Of a stretch of DNA of 64,000 bases, positions 1-11,900 are shown piece after piece. Numbering within the stretch: the first letter of the stretch is position 1; each line of letters starts with the position of its first letter. Source of the DNA: Lactarius indigo (taxonomy: Eukaryota; Basidiomycota; Agaricomycetes; Russulales; Russulaceae); the NCBI GenBank assembly GCA_025766275.1, contig JAFKAC010000044.1, forward strand, positions 186,001 through 250,000, read 5' to 3'. A model generated the notes under the pieces. That model searched no databases. It was not told the origin of the DNA and saw nothing but the letters and a program-made list of their open reading frames with translations. The position numbers and the translations under genes are program-made.

Positions 1-195
1 CTTCGCTTAGGACATCGGTCTGACTCAGAACTCGAAAAAGGACCCAGGTGCCCGCCTACCGACTTCTGGGTCAGCGATGCAAAGAAAGCACCATCCTCTC
101 TATCTTTCTCACCGACCTGACTACTGATCAGTTCTGCCCAGTCTCCGCCGCGTAATCCGCGTCTCGAAGACGCGAGGACGTCAAGCCCAGACTCT

Positions 196-710
196 TGTCG
201 CTCGTGTAGCTAGCGGCTTTCCCCTCCATGCGCGACATCCTATCTGCGTCGTCAGAGTTGGCACCTGCCAGGAGCGGCAAGATAAAGGAGCAGTTGTAGT
301 AGCAGCTCCACTTCCACGAGCTTGCCACCTTATTGCTCGTGCTTGACGCGGGCACGGTCCGGCGCAACTGGCCAGTCGAGGAGGACGTGCGTGGGCAAGA
401 GGCGGAGTGAAAACAGTTCGATTCAGGCTTAACAAGATTGGTACGTGCCTTCCATATCCATGCCACTGCATCCCTTCTCTCTCGAATTCTCGGTGCCGCG
501 CAATAATCCATGTACCTGCCTGAAGCTCCTCTGCCCCATGACGTTACGCTCCCGCCCCCCGACCCGGTACCAGCGCACTCCTCCGCTTTCACATGGTATA
601 CTGGCAGAGCAGGGGTGCAGGCGGTCGCATCATATCAGCCGTATCCGTTGTCACTATTCGAACCGATTCCGATGGACGGCGGCCAGGTCGATCAGGTTGG
701 GTAAAAAAAT
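196..710 (+). pseudogene. Nug1/GNL3-type nucleolar GTPase relic (fragment)
   Basis: Broken forward frames read like the circularly permuted GTPase family of Nug1 and GNL3, which acts in large ribosomal subunit maturation. The segment near 330-410 reads LLLVLDAG followed by NWPVEEDVRGQEAE, the counterpart of the family's VLDARDP...VEEEVRRREAEGK stretch. An NKI at about 430 stands for the G4 motif NKxD, with a GT donor directly after it. Downstream, after an intron, a segment like LVPRENxxxWLKxLR appears. A stop interrupts the conserved block and the P-loop region is missing, so this is a truncated pseudogene. The identification comes from the fuller copies at 7.3-8.3 kb and 19.4-20.4 kb. It lies in the duplicated arm 30-2149. 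Confidence 0.6.
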
Positions 711-1159
711 TTCGGTGCAATACAGCAACGTCTCAATGATCTGATCTATCTCCCACCATCGTAGGAAACATCGGTACGTGTGTGTGTCATTTTCTGATAC
801 CTACTCGCTACAAGACCTTGTCATGCACTTGGTCACTATTGTGGAACAGAAGAGGAGCGGCACGCGCGCTTCGGGACAGTTTCGACGAGTTTATGAGTTG
901 CTGAGTACATGTCGTGTGTTATGTACATGATGGGAGTGACGTGATATATATGAGCTTTATGACGGAACTATAGACAGCTATAATGCGAAGATATCGGGCA
1001 GCAATCGTGCAGGATCAAAGAAAAGGAGGGTACCCGTCTGGATGGAGGACCCGAACCCTTCTCCATAAAAAAAAGGTCAAGTGTGGCGATTCAATGAGAG
1101 AGAGATGTGCGCAAAGAAAGCATCCAACAAAATGAGAAGAAAAATGAGCATACATGAGT

Positions 1160-1976
1160 TCACTTCACGCAGATCAATTCACCCTGCTCGAGTTCCCAAT
1201 GTGCCCCCGATAGAAAGACGACGCAAAGTAATACCGATCCCAGTGGAGATCGTGTCCACAGCGCGAGACGCGACGAACCTTCCTCCCCCTTGGCAACTTC
1301 AGTCGCCAGTGCAGCCCGTAGGGGGAGGGTACGAAGCGCCTGGAAGTTCGGCAATGGCGATCCGACCTGCTTGTACAGCGCTTGCAGTAAGACCTAGTAC
1401 TGATCAGTCAGACAGTCAGAGAAAGAGCCAAGGGGGGCAGCAGACGCGCACTTCATCTGAAGTGCCGTCGAGACTCCGCTCGAGCGGCTCGAGCACCGTG
1501 CCGGTATTTCCCGGCACGCCTAATAAAACAACCGCCCGCACGTGCGCATGTCCACATCGGGCGCAAGCACAAGTACGGGATCCTTCAGTGCACCTCCGAG
1601 CGTGCCGAAAAGCGCCGCGGGGCGCAAGCCATCGTACAGCGTACTGGCGATGCGTAGCGTCACGCAGTGCAGCAGACGGCCAGGAGTGAGCGCAACCACG
1701 AGGTCGGGGCTGCTATCGAGCACGACAAGGCGCGGCGCGGCGGTGGCGGGCACATCCAGCGCTGCGCGGGGCAAGCCAACCCAACGAAATGGGGCAGCGC
1801 GAGGTGAGCAAGATGCACATGCGTGAGCGCGGTGAGAAATTCGTCGAAGAACGCATAGGGGAGCATATCACGGAGTTGCGTGAGATGCGTGAGCGTACCC
1901 GGCCCGGCGGCAAGCAGTTCCGCGTCAAAGGCCAGGTACCTTCTCCCTTGTCCAAGAATATCTTCGGTGAATAATA
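1160..1976 (-). pseudogene. F-box/LRR-like protein relic, 5'-truncated
   Basis: Minus-strand frames encode the C-terminal two thirds of a leucine-rich protein found six times in this window. Conserved blocks include HLALPHFVGL, APRLVVLDSSPDL, RIASTLYDGLRPAALFG and LKDPVLVLAPDVDMRT, ending with a segment like LRTLRLRAALATE and a stop at 1160. The alternation of LxxLxL segments resembles an RNI/LRR fold. The N-terminal part with the SKRF motif seen in the copy at 17.5-18.4 kb is absent, and the frame breaks near 1,850. The unit points toward the Nug1-like relic at 196-710, so the two are tail to tail. It is near-identical to 38890-39709 on the other strand. Confidence 0.6.
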
Positions 1977-2514
1977 GGGCTCACCATTGTTTCACTTTTC
2001 GTCTTTCCGGACTCAGATCTAGACCTCTGGAATTCAACGACATGGTGGTTGTGTGATGGAAGCAAGTTGACGATTGATTTGATCCCGTCCTCGATCGATG
2101 ATGGTTCACACGATCGATCGGGTCGCTTTCCTGATTTGACCCTGACCCGTCAATATATCCACGTCTCTAAAGTGGTTTTCTAGCACAAATTCCCACTGAG
2201 TTGATAGGAGTACTTGCTTACCTGTTCGTCCTACCATGACTTGCGGACCGTATTATTGGCTGGCTCAGCCTTTCCCCGCTGCGTTAGACATCGTCATCTC
2301 CGCCGAGATTACACCGACCGATGCATAGAATGTTTTGCCAGACATACAACCTTCGCGTTCTACTCATGTGGTGAAGACGGAAAGAGGCCGTGAGAGACTT
2401 GTACGTGTAAAATAGGCAGTAAGTTGTATCGGACCGCCTCATGCCGTACAACTGACGTACAGGTTGAAGTCAGGTTGACACGCGTTGACGCATTGACGCA
2501 CCTCTCTGGCGGAG
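1976..2514. other. Module junction: degenerate GTPase P-loop trace and AT-rich spacer
   Basis: On the minus strand 1985-2060 reads as a rearranged scrap of the GTPase N-terminus: an SGKT followed by a SPIIHR-like end, comparable with the AGKT...SPIIYRG block of gene C. The rest (about 2060-2514) has GATCGAT-rich sequence and no reading frame I can support. Confidence 0.35.
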
Positions 2515-2960
2515 GTGTTGTCAGTTCCTCCACGGCTTTTCATTCCTGACGACATCCTGACACAGTCAACTCACCTCTCTTGTTCTCAACATTATGACTT
2601 ACGGTGGTCAATTACGCCGTTTGGCTCGACTTATGGTCACCGGCGTTTCTCTCAAATACCCCCAGGTCGACATTCCAACCCCTTCTCCCTCATCTACACT
2701 AATTTGCCATGGGAAGAAATAGTCAGCTCAACAGCAGGTTACCTTCCGCAACGTGACTCTTTGGACCCGTTTGGATGAACTCCATAGGCAAGCAAATACC
2801 CATATTAGGCGCTTTAGAGTTGACGGGCCATGTTGATGTCTCACTCCACTGACGAGCCCATGAAAGGCCCCTGATGGTTGTCCTAAACCTTAGTATTTGA
2901 CAAGGTCCGCAAAAATTGGCTCCCTCGCTGCAGAAATCAAGCGTGGTTTGTCGTGGCTGT
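2515..2960 (+). repeat. Dispersed leader segment (copy 1)
   Basis: This non-coding segment recurs upstream of Nug1-like relics. It shares wording with 6885-7130 (GTTCCTCCACA..., a block like CTACGCCGTTTGG, then TTTCTCAAATA) and partly with 19075-19240, 16130-16270, 35285-35440 and 59090-59240 (ACAGTCAGCTCGACA-like end). It probably represents the 5' flank of the ancestral Nug1-like gene. The short frame through it is not supported as coding. Confidence 0.5.
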
Positions 2961-3009
2961 CCTTATATGCCAGATCCCTGACACATTCCCCCATGTACAG
3001 GCCCACAAC

Positions 3010-4345
3010 TCTCAACGGCCAAGAACAGTAGTGTGCTCGGGAACTGAATACCGCCCTCTCTCAAAAGGCTCTCGAGCGCAAACTTGCCGTCGCAGAGGCC
3101 ACCCATGTCCAGCTTGAAACCCGTCTCCCCGAGCGCGATGCGACTGTTGAATGCCTCGAAGCCGATCGTCAGTGGGTTGTCGAATGCGAAAAAGAAGAGT
3201 GAGTGAGAAAAGAGCGCATTTCAAAAGAACGTGACGGCGAAAAGGTACGCAGCCAAAACAAAGTGCTGCAAGTTGAGATTAACGACTCGAACACAAAAGC
3301 AGATGGGACGTCCGTTCCTTTTGCTCGGAACTTCTCAAAGAGGACTACATGGACCTCCAAATTACACTCGACGCGCTCTCGTACCCCACATCACAGAAGC
3401 TCGCCGCGCAAGCCGCGGAGCTCACCTCCTGCGAGCGTCAAGTAGGCTCCCTCTCCGCAGGGCTCCGCGTCTTGCACGACCAGTGGTTGCACACGGTGAC
3501 GAGGCCCTGCGCCTGCAGTTCGCTCCCGACCCCAGGCGGCCGTGCAGGCGGACGTCGCGCGGCACGACGCAGAAGAGGCCAGCTGGTCTGTGCTGTATGG
3601 CGAGCTCACGCGCCAAGCGGAACACTGGTGATAGCTGGAGGTGGCACATACTCTCGCGATGGCAGAGCTGGGCTCCCTTCGCGCGCGCCACGCGGACTTC
3701 GAGGTGTTGCCCGAGCTGAACCACGCACTCGAGTGGTGGGCAGCGGGCGCGGACGACCTGCGCGAGACAGTGATGCGCCCCTCTAGGCGGAGGTGCAGGC
3801 GAGCGGTGCGTGCTGAGTGCAATGCGTGGTGCGTCCCCATCCACTACTATTTCTGTACTTTCTGACGTGGATTAGGGCCGCGCACACTGTCGCTCCAGAG
3901 ATGCCCGCCGCGACGCCAGTATTCATCATGCAAAACCTGCCTGTGCTGCGTCTCAGGTACGGGCTCCTCCTCCAGAAGCACAGCGCTGACCATGCGGCGC
4001 TGCACCAGCGCTAGGTAGAAGTGCGGGCGCCAGAGGTCCATGCGCGAACGACGGTCCATGCACCGCTACAGGAGATGCGGGCGGCAGATGACCGCGAGAC
4101 GAGATCGGGTCCCTATGGCACTTGTCCACAGTGGCCATCTCTCATCCTTTGATTCGCGCACCAACTACTTGATACACGAGCTACACGAGCGAGGAGGCCG
4201 CGCAGGTCACTGGTCATGTTGATAAGACAAAAGGACAGCACGTCAGGGATCTTGAGGCTCTGGTCGGTGAGTACAAGGCGCGTGTGCATGCGCTCGAAGC
4301 TGAGATCCAAGAATTTGCGAAGCGGCCCGCGCTGGTCTTACAAGC
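3010..4345 (+). pseudogene. Coiled-coil protein relic
   Basis: Several forward-frame pieces are rich in Leu, Glu, Ala, Arg and Gln with heptad spacing. One begins LNTALSQKALERKLAVAEA near 3,045; another reads AMAELGSLRARHADFEVL near 3,660; a third has RDLEALVGEYKARVHALEAE near 4,250. They are separated by stops, frame changes and possible introns, so no single protein can be read. I do not recognise a family; long fungal coiled-coil proteins generally look like this. A second copy starts at about 63,740 and shares the block around TRAAHT.PPE.PAATPV. The 3' end runs straight into a Nug1-like fragment at 4346. Confidence 0.5.
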
Positions 4346-4710
4346 CCTGCGTGACGCAACTGGCCAGTCAAAGAGGACGTGTGTGGGCACGAGGCGGATG
4401 GAAAACAGTTCGGTTCTGGCTCAACAAGATTGGTACGTGCCTTCCATCCCCATGTCAGTGCATCCTTTCTCTCTCGAATTCTGAATGCCACGCGAGATCC
4501 ATATACCTGTCTGAAGCTCCTCGGCTCCATGACCCTGACGTTATGCTCCCGCTCCCCAAACCAGTAGCAGCGCACTCCTCCGCTTTTACATGGTATATGG
4601 GCCGAGCAGAGGCGCAGACAGTCGCATTATATCAGCGGTATCCGTTGTCACTGTTCGAACTGATTCCGATGGACTGCGGCCAAGTCGATCAGGTTGGGTA
4701 GAAATTATTT
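4346..4710 (+). pseudogene. Nug1/GNL3-type GTPase relic (fragment)
   Basis: This is the middle part of the same GTPase relic as 196-710. The NWPVKEDV.GHEADGK block is at about 4,356-4,400, NKI with a GT donor at about 4,430, and a LxLxLLRxMTLTL-like segment follows at about 4,505. Everything upstream of the NWPV block is replaced by the coiled-coil relic, so the segment is truncated at its 5' side by a rearrangement. No P-loop or G3 motif remains. Confidence 0.5.
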
Positions 4711-5189
4711 TCGGTGCAATGTAGCAACGTCTCAATGGTCCGATCTTTCTCCCACCATCATAACAAACATCAGTATATGGGCATGTACCATTTTCTGATC
4801 CCTAATCGCTACAAGACCTTGTCATGAATTATACTGCACTTGGTCACTATTGACGGACAAATGAGGAGCGGAACGCCCAATTCGGGACAGTTTCGGCGAG
4901 TTTATGAGTTGCTGAGTACATGTCGTGTGTCATGTACACGATGGGAGTAACGTGATCTATATGAGCTTTACGAACGAACTATAAACAACTATAATGCGAG
5001 GATATCTGGTAGCAATCGTGCAGGATCAACGAAAAGGAATGGCTGCCTGGATGGTGACTCAAACCCTTCTCTCCATAGAAAAAAGGTGAAGTTGTAATGA
5101 GTGTGGCGATTGCATGAGAGACATGCGCGCAAAGAAAACATCCAAAAAGAAGAAAAAGAAGCACGTATGAGTTCAGTTCACGCGTACCC

Positions 5190-5960
5190 ATTCCCCATGC
5201 ACGGGCTCCCAATGGGCCCACGATAGAAAGACGATGCAGCGCAATGCCGACCCAAAAGGGGCCCGTGTCCACAGCGCGAGGCGTGGCGGGCCTTATTCCG
5301 CCTTGGCAGCTTCGGTCATCAGCGTAACCAGGAGGAACGTACGAAGCGCCCGAACGTTATGCAATAGCGACCTTGCTTGTACAACGCCTTGAAACGAGAC
5401 CTAGTACTGGTCAGTCAGAAATAGCCAAGGGGGTAGATGATACGCAGACTCAGCTCGAGCAGCTCGAGCCCAGTGCCGGTATTTCCCAGCGCGCCTAATA
5501 AAGGCCCGCGCGTGTGCATGTCCACATCAAGCGCAAGCACGAGTACGGGCTCCTTCAGTGCGCCCCCGAGCGTGCCAAAAAGCGCCGCGGGGCGCAAGCC
5601 ACCGTACAGTATACTAGCGATGCGCAGCTCCGCGGACGGCCAGAAGCGAGCGTGACCACGAGGTCAGGATTGCTATCGAGCACTTCAAGGCGCGGTGCGG
5701 CAGCGGAGGGCATATCCTGCGCTGCACATGGCACGCTAACGAAATTGGGCAGCGCGAGGTGAGTAAGACGCACAAGCGCGGGCGCAGAGTGTCTACTAAC
5801 CACGAGAAGCATGCGTCGACGGGTAAATCGAGCATGCGGTAGAGCGCAAGCAGCGCTGAATCTCTTCGAGACGCGGGCTAGGACGGGCAGCCGCAAGCGC
5901 AGGATAGGAGGGCTCTGGGGCGCCTACTGTTGGGCGAGCCATGGGCTTCGCGGCTCGAAC
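5190..5960 (-). pseudogene. F-box/LRR-like protein relic
   Basis: Minus-strand reading contains RLPVLARVSKRFSAACAL at about 5,890-5,840, the SKRF block that marks the N-terminal region of this family. It continues with HLALPNFVSV, APRLEVLDSNPDLVV and LRPAALFGTLGGALKEPVLVLALDVDMHT. An internal deletion has removed the middle (the ADDADACVARL section of the copy at 17.5-18.4 kb), and frames switch several times. It faces the Nug1-like fragment at 4346-4710, as in the other modules. Confidence 0.55.
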
Positions 5961-6520
5961 GTCTGGGCGGTGGTCATTGTGATGTGCTGAGGTACCGGTG
6001 CAGGTGGTGTATGCACGGACTCATTGAGAGAGTACCGGAATGCGAGTGAGCTGAGTATGCTGGCGCAGGCGAGGCACGTTGAGAAGTATGATTGAGCTCT
6101 GGGAGGGATGCTGTGAGTTGGTACGCTTGTGAATATCTCGGAAATGTGCGGGAAAGAAGGCGAGACGGGCGAATCGGTGAAGGCCACATCCGGCTCGGAA
6201 ATAATGCTGGCATGTCGCCCGAGGCCGCGGGGAGGACAGATATCCGGAGAAGGCAACGGCGAGCGGCTAGGAGAACATGTCATGGTGCGAGGAAGAGGGA
6301 GTCGCAGGGAAAGGGGACCTGACTGGAAGCAAGGTCACCCAAGTGGAGTGTGAATGGCGTTTCTCTGCAATTTCAATGGTGAATAATGGGACTGTCCACT
6401 GTATCACACACTCTTTGTAGGACGGATGTTCTTCTTTCTGTGTTTGCCCTTTTGTAATATGGACTCGGAACTTGATCTAACTTGATCTTTGAAATTCGAC
6501 AACGGTTGTTGCGTTGCGAC
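5960..6520 (-). pseudogene. 5' region of F-box-like relic plus GTPase P-loop scrap
   Basis: The first 400 bases match the upstream part of the other F-box-like copies (shared blocks around 6130-6240, 18600-18720, 37840-37980 and 61520-61620). At 6400-6505 the minus strand resembles the GTPase exon around the P-loop, including GTGTGTGATACAG for the VCDT block and a SPII-like end, but with several indels. Confidence 0.35.
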
Positions 6521-6739
6521 AGAAGCAAGAGTCGTTGATCGATTCGATTGATGGTTCACACGGTTCACCTTTATTTATATCTCCACTCGACCGCCACCGC
6601 GCCACCAGTCGTGACTGAACCAAGGACTGAAGTACTGAACGATTGTTCAACCAATTTCAATCAACTCGCTCGTATCAATGCATGTCGACACCTTGTTCTA
6701 TCATCAAATGTATTAGCAACATTCAAAGCGAATTAACAG

Positions 6740-7190
6740 CAAAGCCCCTAACTAGGTCAGTATAAAAACCGTGTGCTTTTCCTCGGGGTTACCTGTATGC
6801 ACGTGTGAAATAGGCGGTATCGGACCGGACCGCCTCAGGTCGACGCGACTTAGATGCGTGAGTCGCGTGAGCTGGTGCTTGGCCTGGGGTCTGTTCCTCC
6901 ACAACTTATCATTTATGACGACGTCTTGGCACCGCCAACTCACACCTCTTACCCTCAACAGCCTCAACACCCGATGACATTGGATAGTCGACTACGCCGT
7001 TTGGTTCGGCCACTCGCGTTTCTCTCAAATATCTCCAGCGCCACTTCATCCCTTCTCATATCCCTCTCGTTTACACTAATTCACCACAGGACGAAACAAC
7101 CAGCTCGACAGCATCCAACCCTGTAATCCTTTTCATATGCACCTGATTTTTGTCGCGCAGAACGACGTAACTAACTACGTACTGGCGCAG
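6740..7190 (+). repeat. Dispersed leader segment (copy 2)
   Basis: This is related to 2515-2800 and precedes the Nug1-like relic at 7300-8345. It carries the TTCCTCCACA start, the CTACGCCGTTTGGTTCGG block and a GACGAAACAACCAGCTCGACA-like end. No protein is supported. Confidence 0.45.
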
Positions 7191-7299
7191 AACTCAAAAA
7201 GGATCCAGGCCCGGCGCAGATACCTCATCACGGAGTCCGTAACATAAATGCTCCATACGTCCATTCCCGTCCAACTCAATCGTCGGCTTGTCACCAATC

Positions 7300-8345
7300 C
7301 GTTCCGCCCAGTCTCGGCCGCCCGACCCACGGCACGAAGACGTAATGATGATTTCTGACCTCACGCTTTCGTCACTTGCGTGGCTAACAGCGTCTGGCGT
7401 CATTCACGACATCCCATCTACTGTGTCGGAGCAAGCCTCTGTCGGGAGCGGCAAGATGAAAGGACACCACATCCGTGCGCTGCGCAAGGTCGCCGACGAG
7501 GCCGACCTGTACTGCTCGTGTACGACACGACCAGGGCGCCAGCAAGTTGGTCGAGGAGCAAGTGCGAGGCGGAGGACAAACTCGTGTTCGTGCTCAACAA
7601 GATTAGTGCGTAGCCGTCTGTCTCCATCCCTTTACACTCCTATTTCTCTAGATAGACCGGTCCCGAGCGAGAATTCGCTGGGAGCCCCACATCATGACCC
7701 CAATGATACCCTTCCCCACTGTAGACCCAGACCAACCTCTTCTTTGGTACTGCACTAGCAATTTCCTTCGCCCTTTCGAGACGTACAAGACCAGCGGGTC
7801 ACAGAAATTCATTGTTGGGAATCGTCAGCCTCCCGAACGTCTGCGATGCAGCACCCTCAAGCGTATAAGGTGGGCCACTTTTTTTTCGTGCCCGCTTGAT
7901 GGTGAATGTATTCAAGACACGCGTGAAAGTGCTTTCTGTGGCGTCCCAGTTGACGGGACGTACAGAACATGTCCTGCGGATAGTCGCCCTCTCAATTGCG
8001 TCATTGTTAAAGGCGAGGGAATACCAGAACAAAAGTGGTCAAAGCGGAAGATCTTGATGGCCCCACCTCCAACTATGCGTTCTGTGTCCTTCTTCCTATC
8101 TTGTCTCCGCTCCTCCAACACTCTTCCACCGCACGTCGCGGAGATCCTCCTACACATGTTAGTTGAAGTGCTGATGAAGGCTTACAATCACTCCAAATTC
8201 AACACGACGTCCGAGTTTACCAAGGTGCTCGTACTCATCTCCTCACATTGTGGGTCTCCTTCCAGTCCTGCGCTTCGTTCCCTGTTAGCCTACTCTCGCC
8301 TATTCATAATGTCTTCGGTGGTTGGATATTGGCTATCCCCAATCA
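7300..8345 (+). pseudogene. Nug1/GNL3-type nucleolar GTPase relic (longest copy)
   Basis: Successive forward-frame pieces follow the order of a Nug1/GNL3 protein. They are IRALRKVADEAD, then VLLVYDTTR..., AEDKLVFVLNKIS (the G4 NKxD region, with an intron donor directly behind), VPSENS, AYKTSG-like TYKTSGSQKFIVG (the strand entering the P-loop), LKRIRWAT, a DSPGVI-like remnant before EGIP.QK, and VLMKAYNHSKFNTTSEFTKVL (counterpart of the family's helical region after the G domain). The P-loop GxxNVGKS itself is garbled and frames change at least five times, so it is a pseudogene. Nug1-type proteins act in the nucleolus on pre-60S particles; this copy could not. Confidence 0.65.
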
Positions 8346-8922
8346 AGCCACCTTGTATATGCGGGCGTAGAGGAGACTGGGCGATAATGTTGACATAGAG
8401 CCGCAGGCCTGAAAGCGGAGGCGGCATCAACGTTAATGGATTCGTGCAAACATAGGATCTTGTGTGTAAATGGCATCATCAGTGCATATTCGTGGTCCCG
8501 AGAGCGTGCTAAGTAGGTCGAGATAGAGGAAACGGTATAGCGGAAGTGGGAAACAAGATCAAACGCATGACCAAAGAGACGTGATGGTGAAGCACGAGGG
8601 TTAGGAGACATAACAATCAATGTGTATCGGTAAGCACAAAGAGGTCGACAATATGGAGGGTAACGGACAAGGCAGTATTGTACGGGGACCGGACAAGTGA
8701 TTGGGGGTAGACACAGTCTAGGACATCAAGTTCGATTGTATACATCATACATGGCAAAACTAGTACACAATTCCTGGACAATTCAATAATAGATCTACAT
8801 ATCTTCCATGCTGTGTTTCCCGACTCCAAGAATTAGATAAGCTTGCATGGGAATACCGATTGCCAAAATGGGGGGAACCAATGATCACGTCTATGTGCTT
8901 TCAATCAAAAACTGACACTGTA
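8345..8922. other. 3' flank of GTPase gene A
   Basis: No supported gene. From about 8,690 the sequence is homologous to 30,370-30,550 (blocks around AGGACATCAAGTTCGATTGT and TCAATAATAGATCTACAT), and part matches 45,850-45,920. It is therefore the shared 3' untranslated or downstream region of the GTPase copies. Confidence 0.45.
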
Positions 8923-11900
8923 CTAAAGGTTTGAGGAGATAATGTCTTGAAAGATAAAAAAATGAACGAACCAATCAGTGGACATAATAAAGGCTGTAAA
9001 TGACTCATCGGAGTGCTCTTGAGAAGGTGCACTAAGGTGTTGTCGAATCTTTGAGTCAACATTTGCCTCCTGATAGTCAGCCTCCGCGTGGATTAAAGCT
9101 GATTCAGGTAACATGGCTCGAAAACGTAAGAAAGTGGCATGCTTCAAGATGAGGATAACAGCTTGGACAAAAGTTAAATAGGCGCTAAAAATAATAAACG
9201 TGAAATACCAAAGATCAAATGATAACCGGCGCCAAGACCAGTCGAAATAAGCTAAAGAGATAAAAAATCATCAGCCAGGGATAGAAGAGTGTAATACGAA
9301 AAGAACACATTTTGAATGGTGGGAAGTGACATAATCTGCACTGCCTGATGGAAACGTGAGATTAGGTTCGGTGAAAATACAGAAAGCACTTACAAACTGG
9401 AGAACTAGCGGTGAACCCCAATAGTGAGCTAGAAAGAGAGCAGTCACACACATGCTAGTTGATCAGTGATGAATAGAATCAACGAAGAGTCAAAGAAAAA
9501 TATGGTTAACAGGTAAAAAAGCGCAGAAAGGTATACAACAACACACATCCTGAAAATTTGACGGCAGGGGTCATCAGCAGGCTCGAAAAACAGCGACATA
9601 CGGCAGACATTCACCAACTGGATAGCCGTGGATAGCTGTCATCAACAGACCTGAAAAACAGCAAAAAACGGCAGCCACTCACAGACTGGAGCCAAAGACA
9701 GCCGTCGTCAGCAGGCTCGAAACACAGCGAGCCATGGCAGCCACTCACTCCCTGGAAATCCGAGAACAGGCATCATCAGCAGGCTCACAACCAGCGAGCC
9801 ATGGCAGCTACTCACTTCCTGGAGAGCCGAGGATAGCCCTCATCAACAGTACCGAAACAAAGCGAACCGTGGCAGCCACTCACTATCTGAAAAGCAGAGG
9901 ACAGCAGTTGTCAGCAGGCTCGAAACACAGAGAACCACAGCAGCCACTCACTCTCTGGAGAGCCGAGAGCAGGCGTCATCAGCAGGCTCGCAACCAGCGA
10001 GCTATGGCAGACACTCACTTCCTGGAGAGCCGAGGATAACCATCGTCAGCAGACCCGAAACACAGTGAATCATGACAGCCACTCACAAACTGGAGAGCGG
10101 AGGATAGTCTTCATCAGCAGACCCGAAACACACCGAACCACGACAGCAACTCACTGTCTGGAGAGCCGAGGAGAGCCGTCGTCAGCAGGCTCAAAACACA
10201 GAGAACCATGGCAGCCACTCACTCTCTGGAGAGACGAGAACAGGCGTAATCAGCAGGCTCGAAACCAGGGGGCCATGGCAGCCACTCACTTCCTGGAGAA
10301 CCAAGGATAGCTGTCAGGAGCAGACCGGAAACAAAGCAAACCATGGCAGCCACTCACTCGCTAGAGAGCCAAGGACAGCCATCGTCAGCAGGCTCGAAAC
10401 CAGCGAACTACGGCAGACACTCACATACTGGACAGCCAAGGACAGCCGTCGTCAGCAGGCTGGAAACAGTGAGCCATGGCAGCCACTCACATCCTGGACA
10501 GCCAAGGACGGCCATCGTCAGCAGACCAGAAACACAGCAAACCATGGAAGCCACTCACTCGCTAGAGAGCCAAAGACAGCCATCGTCAGCAGGCCCGAAA
10601 CCAGCGAACCACAGCAGCCACTCACTTCCTGGAGAGCCCGGGACCACCGTCATCAGCAGGCTGGAAACAGTGAGCCACAGGCAGCCACTCACACCCTGGC
10701 ATGCCGAGGACAGCCGTCGTCAGCAGACGCGAAACATAGCGAACCGTGGCAGCCACTCACTCTCTGGAGAGCCAAGGACTGCCATCGTCAGCACGCTCGA
10801 AACCAACGAACCATGGCAGCCACCCACTCCCTGGAAAGCCGAAGACAGCCGTCGTCAGCAGGCTCGAAACCAGCGAGCCACGGCAGCAACTCACAAACTG
10901 GAGAGCCGAGGACAGTCATCGTCAGCAGGCTCGAAACATAGCGAGCCAGAGCAGCCACTCACGAACTGGAGAGCCCAGGACAGACGTTGTCAGCAGGCTC
11001 GAGACCAGCGAACCACGGTAGCCACTCACTTCCTGGAGAGCCGAGGATAGCTGTCGTCGGCCGACCCAAAACAAGGAAACAATGGCAGCCACTCACTCGC
11101 TAGAGAGCCAAGGACAGCCGTCATCAGCAGGCTTGAAACCAGCGAACCATGGCAGCCACTCACATACTGGACAGCCGAGGACAGCCATCGTCAGCAGGCT
11201 GGAAACAGTGAGCCACGGCAGCCACTCACTCTCTGGAGAGTCAAAGACAGCCGACTTCAGCATGCTGGAAACTAGTGAGCCACAGCAGCCACTCACAAAC
11301 TGGAGAGCCCAGGACAGCCGTCATCAGCAAGCTTGAAACCCAGAGAACCATCGCAGCCACTCACGAACTGGAGTGCCCAGGAAAGCTGTCATCAGCAGGC
11401 TCGAAACCAGCGAGCCACGGTAGCCACTAACATCCTGGACAGTCGAGGACAGCCGCTGTCAACAGACCCTCAACACACCAAATCATGGCAGCCACTCACT
11501 GCCTAGAGAGCCAAGGACAGCCGTCGTCAGTGGGCCCGAAACCAGCGAACAACGGCAGACACTCACATACTGGACAGCCGAGGACAGCCGTCGTCAGCAG
11601 GCTGAAAAAAGTGAGCCACGGCAGCCACTCACTCTCTGGACAACCGAGGACAGCCATTGTCAGTAGACCCAAAACACAGCGAACCATGGCAGCCACTCAC
11701 TCTCTGGAGAGCCAAGGACAGCCGTCGTCAGCAGGCTCAGAACACAGCGACACATGGCAGTCACTCACTCCCTGGATAGCCGAAGACAGCCGTCGTCAGC
11801 AGGCTCGAACCAGCGAGCCATGGTAACCACTCACGTCCTGAACAGCCGAGGATAACTGTCGTCAGCAGGTTCGAAACACAGCGAGAAATAGCAGCCACTC

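Larger units (their letters stand above)
30..2149 (+). repeat. Left arm of 2.1-kb inverted segmental duplication
   Basis: This stretch matches the reverse complement of 38718-41648. The match runs from the ACTCGAAA at 30 to the GACCCTGACCCG ending at 2149, where both copies diverge. The F-box-like half (983-2149) is nearly identical; an 84-residue reading at 1520-1774 is the same in both. The Nug1-like half is somewhat more diverged. The arms differ by one 793-bp insertion plus its 8-bp target duplication, present only in the right arm. Confidence 0.9.

Noticed and set aside
1081..1689. 202-codon plus-strand frame
   Set aside because: It overlaps the F-box-like relic on the opposite strand, in a GC-rich region where shadow frames are expected; no motif.
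2515..2778. 87-codon plus-strand frame
   Set aside because: The same region recurs at 6.9 and 19.1 kb with indels that do not keep the frame; treated as a non-coding leader repeat.
3231..3840. Overlapping 140-160-codon frames on both strands
   Set aside because: GC-rich shadows of the coiled-coil relic; the supported coiled-coil pieces lie in other frames.
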